NCBI GenBank assembly: GCA_017936725.1
Contig: JAGBEZ010000086.1
Location: forward strand, 1 to 17,496
Length of the DNA: 17,496 nt
Source: Agathobacter sp.
Lineage (GTDB): Bacteria; Bacillota_A; Clostridia; Lachnospirales; Lachnospiraceae
Direction of reading: 5' to 3'
The position numbers and the translations under genes were made by a program. The notes under the pieces were generated by a model that was given only the letters and a program-made list of their open reading frames with translations, searched no databases and was not told the origin of the DNA. Below are positions 14,841 to 17,496 of this stretch, in pieces. Numbering within the stretch: position 1 is the stretch's first letter; each line of letters starts with the position of its first letter.

Positions 14841-15782
14841 ATGGTAAAAATTTATAAAACCGATGATAGAAGAATCCATGAAGAAGAAAGAATAGATAGT
14901 GGCGTGTGGATTAATCTGGTCGACCCAACTGCAGAGGAAACCTTGCTTTTGGCAGATGCTTTGGACATCGATGTGGACGACGTAAGAGCCGCACTCGACG
15001 AAGAAGAAAGTTCCCGTATTGAATTAGAAGATGGTTATACGCTTATCCTTATCGACGTTCCTTCGACAGAAATCCGTCATAAGAAAGTAATGTATACCAC
15101 CATTCCTTTGGGCATCATTTTGACACAGGATTTAATCATTACTGTTTGTACAGAGGATTTGCCAGTTCTTCAGGCATTTATCAATAACCGTGTGAAAGAA
15201 TTCTCGACAAAGAAAAAGATGCGTTTTGTATATCAGATTCTCTATCGTACGACTGTAGTATATCAGGGACATCTGCGTACCATCGACAAAAAACGTAACG
15301 AAATTGAAGAACGAATCGAAAACGATACAAGAGAAGACGATCTTATCGCATTGCATGAATTGGAATCCACATTGGTATACTTTGCAACTTCACTTCGTGC
15401 AAATGGAAATGTATTAGACCGATTGACAAGATACAAACGACTCGAACAGTATCAAGAAGACAAAGAGCTCTTAGATGACGTCATCATTGAAAACAAGCAG
15501 GCGATTGAAATGACGGGCATCTATCGTGATATCATAAACGGTACCCGAGAGCTTATGTCATCGGTATTGGATAAGCGCTTGAATAACGTTATGAAGACGC
15601 TCACATCTATCACACTTATTATGGCTGTACCGACAGTTATTTCAGGTATCTATGGTATGAACTTAAACCCAGAGGGAATGCCATTTGCGAATGCACAGTT
15701 TGGCTTTGCAGTTATCTGTGTGTTGATTGTATTGGTATGTATCTTCATGTTATGGTTCCTAAAACGGAAGAAAATGTTATAA
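14841..15782 (+). CDS. corA: CorA-family divalent metal channel
   Basis: A 313-residue magnesium/cobalt-type transporter of the CorA family. The large N-terminal cytoplasmic domain ends in long charged helices (~140-250), including KKRNEIEERIEND, that would form the stalk. Two membrane helices lie at the C-terminus (~252-271 and ~286-306). Between them is the diagnostic YGMN at 271-274, preceded by PTVISGI with the conserved helix 1 proline. The protein ends with a basic KRKKML. Length and layout are normal, so a pentameric membrane channel is expected. The start follows a strong GGAGGG. It lies 45 bases after trpS with no visible terminator between them, so cotranscription is likely. A ZntB-like zinc function is not excluded, but the GMN context favours magnesium. 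Confidence 0.93.
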   Translation: MVKIYKTDDRRIHEEERIDSGVWINLVDPTAEETLLLADALDIDVDDVRAALDEEESSRIELEDGYTLILIDVPSTEIRHKKVMYTTIPLGIILTQDLIITVCTEDLPVLQAFINNRVKEFSTKKKMRFVYQILYRTTVVYQGHLRTIDKKRNEIEERIENDTREDDLIALHELESTLVYFATSLRANGNVLDRLTRYKRLEQYQEDKELLDDVIIENKQAIEMTGIYRDIINGTRELMSSVLDKRLNNVMKTLTSITLIMAVPTVISGIYGMNLNPEGMPFANAQFGFAVICVLIVLVCIFMLWFLKRKKML

Positions 15783-15811
15783 CTAACGAGACAAGCAGAA
15801 TGGATAAAAAT

Positions 15812-15850
15812 AAACGCAGAGCATGTTTACATGCATCTGCGTTTTGTTTT
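15812..15850. terminator. Bidirectional terminator between corA and the convergent methyltransferase gene
   Basis: The arms at 15812-15825 and 15830-15844 pair along AAACGCAGA/TCTGCGTTT and GCATG/CATGC, with one bulged A. On the + strand TTTT-G-TTTT follows. On the - strand the same stem is followed by a T-rich run (complement of GGATAAAAATAAA). It serves corA on one side and the methyltransferase, whose stop is at 15849-15851, on the other. Confidence 0.88.
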
Positions 15851-16733
15851 AGATATGAGATTTTCCTTCGAATCGTCCGCTTGCTCCACAAGGAAGAACA
15901 AGCCCTGTTTCCAAAACAGGAAGTCCGATTTCGTTTGATGTAGTGGTTCCTTCGAAGTCTTTTAATGCAGTACTAATCATATAGGTAAGTACCGCTGGCT
16001 GTAAGCCAGTAGTGTAAGAATTTACAAGGAAGAATAATGGTTTGTCAGAAAGAAGCTGTGCACACAACTTAATCAGTGGGTAAACGGCTTCTTCAATTTT
16101 CCAGATTTCACCCTTTGGTCCGCGTCCATAAGAAGGTGGATCCATGATGATGGCATCATAGTGATTACCACGGCGAATTTCGCGTTCTACAAATTTTACA
16201 CAGTCATCCACAATCCAGCGGATAGGCGCTTCAGCAAGTCCGGATGATACGGCATTTTCTTTTGCCCAGCCTACCATGCCTTTGGAGGCATCTACGTGAG
16301 TAACGCTTGCGCCGGCTGCTGCCGCAGCTAAAGTCGCACCGCCAGTATAGGCAAAGAGGTTTAAGACCTTAATTGGTCGACCGGCTTCTTTGATCTTTTT
16401 AGAAAACCAATCCCAGTTGGTTGCCTGTTCTGGGAAAAGTCCAGTGTGTTTAAAACTAAAGGGTTTTAAGTTAAAGGTGAGCTGCTCGCCGATAGGCAAA
16501 TCATAGTGAATGATCCATTCATTTGGCAAGTCAAAGAATTCCCATTCGCCGCCACCTTTTTTGCTTCTATGGTAATGTCCATTTAATTTTTTCCAGTTTT
16601 TATTTTTCTTTGGTGTGTCCCAGATAACCTGAGGATCTGGACGAAGTAATACATATTTGCCCCAGCGTTCCAGTTTTTCACCTTGTGAACAATCAATTAC
16701 CTGGTAATCTTTCCATCTATCTGCAATCCACAT
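15849..16733 (-). CDS. RlmI/RlmK-like class I SAM-dependent methyltransferase
   Basis: A 294-residue methyltransferase of the COG1092 type, whose characterised members methylate 23S rRNA bases in the cytoplasm. The SAM-binding motif I is VLNLFAYTGGATLA (123-136), followed by an acidic motif II (HVDASKG, 147-152). The catalytic motif IV is DPPSYGRG (198-205). SNEIGLPV and ETGLVLPCGASGR near the C-terminus also fit the family. The N-terminal region (1 to ~115) replaces the PUA domain found in full-length RlmI with a shorter, Trp-rich segment, so the target may differ from E. coli RlmI (m5C1962). The start is supported by AAAGGA about ten bases upstream on the - strand. It converges on corA and is divergent from the cyclo-ligase gene. 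An rRNA target is family-based inference. Confidence 0.88.
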   Translation of the reverse strand: MWIADRWKDYQVIDCSQGEKLERWGKYVLLRPDPQVIWDTPKKNKNWKKLNGHYHRSKKGGGEWEFFDLPNEWIIHYDLPIGEQLTFNLKPFSFKHTGLFPEQATNWDWFSKKIKEAGRPIKVLNLFAYTGGATLAAAAAGASVTHVDASKGMVGWAKENAVSSGLAEAPIRWIVDDCVKFVEREIRRGNHYDAIIMDPPSYGRGPKGEIWKIEEAVYPLIKLCAQLLSDKPLFFLVNSYTTGLQPAVLTYMISTALKDFEGTTTSNEIGLPVLETGLVLPCGASGRFEGKSHI

Positions 16734-16766
16734 TATGAATTTTCCTTTCTTCTATCTTTCTACCTA

Positions 16767-16795
16767 ATAATAAATGGTTTTGGGTGAAAAGTCTA
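16767..16795 (-). promoter_or_regulatory. Promoter of the methyltransferase gene
   Basis: Read on the - strand, TAGACT (complement of 16790-16795) and TATTAT (complement of 16767-16772) are 17 bases apart, with 4 of 6 and 5 of 6 matches to consensus. Transcription would start near 16760, about 27 bases before the start codon. Confidence 0.55.
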
Positions 16796-16811
16796 ATACT
16801 TTATGCAAATA

Positions 16812-16840
16812 TTGTATTATGAAAAAGAAAATAGTATAAT
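16812..16840 (+). promoter_or_regulatory. Promoter of the 5-formyltetrahydrofolate cyclo-ligase gene
   Basis: TTGTAT (16812-16817) and a perfect TATAAT (16835-16840) are separated by 17 bases. The predicted start near 16847 leaves a leader of about 25 bases. It lies back-to-back with the methyltransferase promoter. Confidence 0.72.
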
Positions 16841-16872
16841 GAGTAAAGTTATAGATAGGAAAAGGGATTATA

Positions 16873-17469
16873 ATGAAAAAAGAATTGCGAAAAGAAATCC
16901 TTGCGAAAAGAAATGCGCTGTCGAAGCAGGAGCGTTGTGTGAAAAGCGAAGAAATCACGAATAAGGTAATTGCTCTGGAAACTTTTGCGCAAAGCGACAT
17001 CGTGCTTTTATATGCGCCAATAAAAAGTGAAGTAGAAACACAGGGGATATTTTCAGAAGCAAAAAAGATGAGGAAAGATATCTATTATCCGCGTGTACTC
17101 GGGGAACAGATGGAGTTTTATCATATAAATGAAAGGACGGAATATGAAATAAGTGCATATGGCATTCGCGAACCAAAGCCAGAGTCGACGAACGTGTATG
17201 AACCAGATAAGGATGATACCGTGCTTGTAGTAATGCCGGGTGCGGCATTTGATAGAGATGGAAACCGCATCGGTTATGGTGGGGGATATTACGATAAGTA
17301 TTTGCGGAAACTAGAGTTGATTGTTCCAACGGAGAAGATTTGTAAGCTTGCAGTGGCGTATGAATGTCAAATGGTTGCGCCTGGAAGAATCGCATGTGAA
17401 CCGCATGATGTGAAAGTGGACTGTGTGATAACAGAGAAGGAAACCTATTTTAATGTAGAACACAATTAA
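16873..17469 (+). CDS. 5-formyltetrahydrofolate cyclo-ligase
   Basis: A 198-residue ATP-dependent enzyme that converts 5-formyltetrahydrofolate to 5,10-methenyltetrahydrofolate, recycling folate in one-carbon metabolism. The N-terminus (KKELRKEILAKRNALS) shows the basic helix common to the family. The diagnostic motif is at ~122-144: PGAAFDRDGNRIGYGGGYYD, with the R/G-rich loop that binds ATP and folate. CEPHDVKVDCVITE near the end is the conserved terminal strand. Length is typical. The start lies just after AAAAGGGA. It has its own promoter, and a further gene begins 15 bases downstream, probably in the same operon. Confidence 0.94.
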   Translation: MKKELRKEILAKRNALSKQERCVKSEEITNKVIALETFAQSDIVLLYAPIKSEVETQGIFSEAKKMRKDIYYPRVLGEQMEFYHINERTEYEISAYGIREPKPESTNVYEPDKDDTVLVVMPGAAFDRDGNRIGYGGGYYDKYLRKLELIVPTEKICKLAVAYECQMVAPGRIACEPHDVKVDCVITEKETYFNVEHN

Positions 17470-17484
17470 GAGGAGACAGATATT

Positions 17485-17496
17485 ATGAATATATTA
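17485..17496 (+). CDS. Start of a downstream gene (3' partial, four codons)
   Basis: An ATG at 17485 lies about ten bases after AGAGGAG and opens a frame reading MNIL to the window edge. The spacing after the cyclo-ligase stop suggests an operon partner. Nothing can be said about its function. Confidence 0.5.

Noticed and set aside
1..17496. CRISPR arrays, insertion sequences, prophage or defence genes
   Set aside because: No spaced direct repeats, transposase or integrase motifs, terminal inverted repeats or defence domains were seen on either strand.

Overview
The window looks like chromosomal DNA from a low-to-moderate GC, anaerobic Firmicute, most likely a clostridium of the Lachnospiraceae type. 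This is inferred from strong GGAGG-type ribosome binding sites, AT-rich sigma-A-like promoters, hairpin-plus-T-tract terminators, and the gene families present. There are no phage, transposon, CRISPR or rRNA/tRNA genes, and I saw no broken genes. All coding regions except the methyltransferase at 15849-16733 are on the + strand.

Region 1 (1-616) is the 3' end of an FAD-dependent oxidoreductase with a C-terminal Rieske [2Fe-2S] domain. Region 2 (about 670-10144) is one long, tightly packed ten-gene operon for an Mrp/Mbh-type cation/proton antiporter. The order is mrpE, mrpF, mrpG, a DUF4040/MbhD-like gene, an MbhE+MrpB fusion with a charged N-terminal extension, mrpC, mrpD, and then three more large antiporter-like subunits. 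It starts at a probable extended -10 promoter and ends at a strong terminator (10095-10144). The complex would therefore carry four NuoL/M/N-like ion-translocating subunits where canonical Mrp has two, and the window encodes no hydrogenase or other redox subunit. All four keep the Glu/Lys/Lys/Lys residues expected along the ion path. The parts of canonical MrpA are scattered: its C-terminal pieces lie near the front of the operon and an MrpA-like core is the ninth gene.

Region 3 (10145-11620) is a single-gene unit for an AzgA/PbuG-type purine base permease, with its own promoter and terminator. Region 4 (11624-15844) holds a secreted, membrane-anchored 5'-nucleotidase-family metallophosphatase, tryptophanyl-tRNA synthetase and a CorA-type metal channel. 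These three are probably cotranscribed from a good promoter at 11624-11652 and end at a bidirectional terminator shared with the convergent methyltransferase. The nucleotidase and permease could together support nucleotide/purine scavenging, although they appear to be separate transcripts.

Region 5 (15849-17496) has an RlmI/K-like rRNA methyltransferase (- strand) divergent from 5-formyltetrahydrofolate cyclo-ligase (+ strand), with back-to-back promoters in between. The first four codons of another + strand gene sit at the right edge.

Most of the window is ordinary housekeeping DNA. The part most worth a second look is the four-antiporter, hydrogenase-less Mrp-like operon and its unusual subunit architectures.
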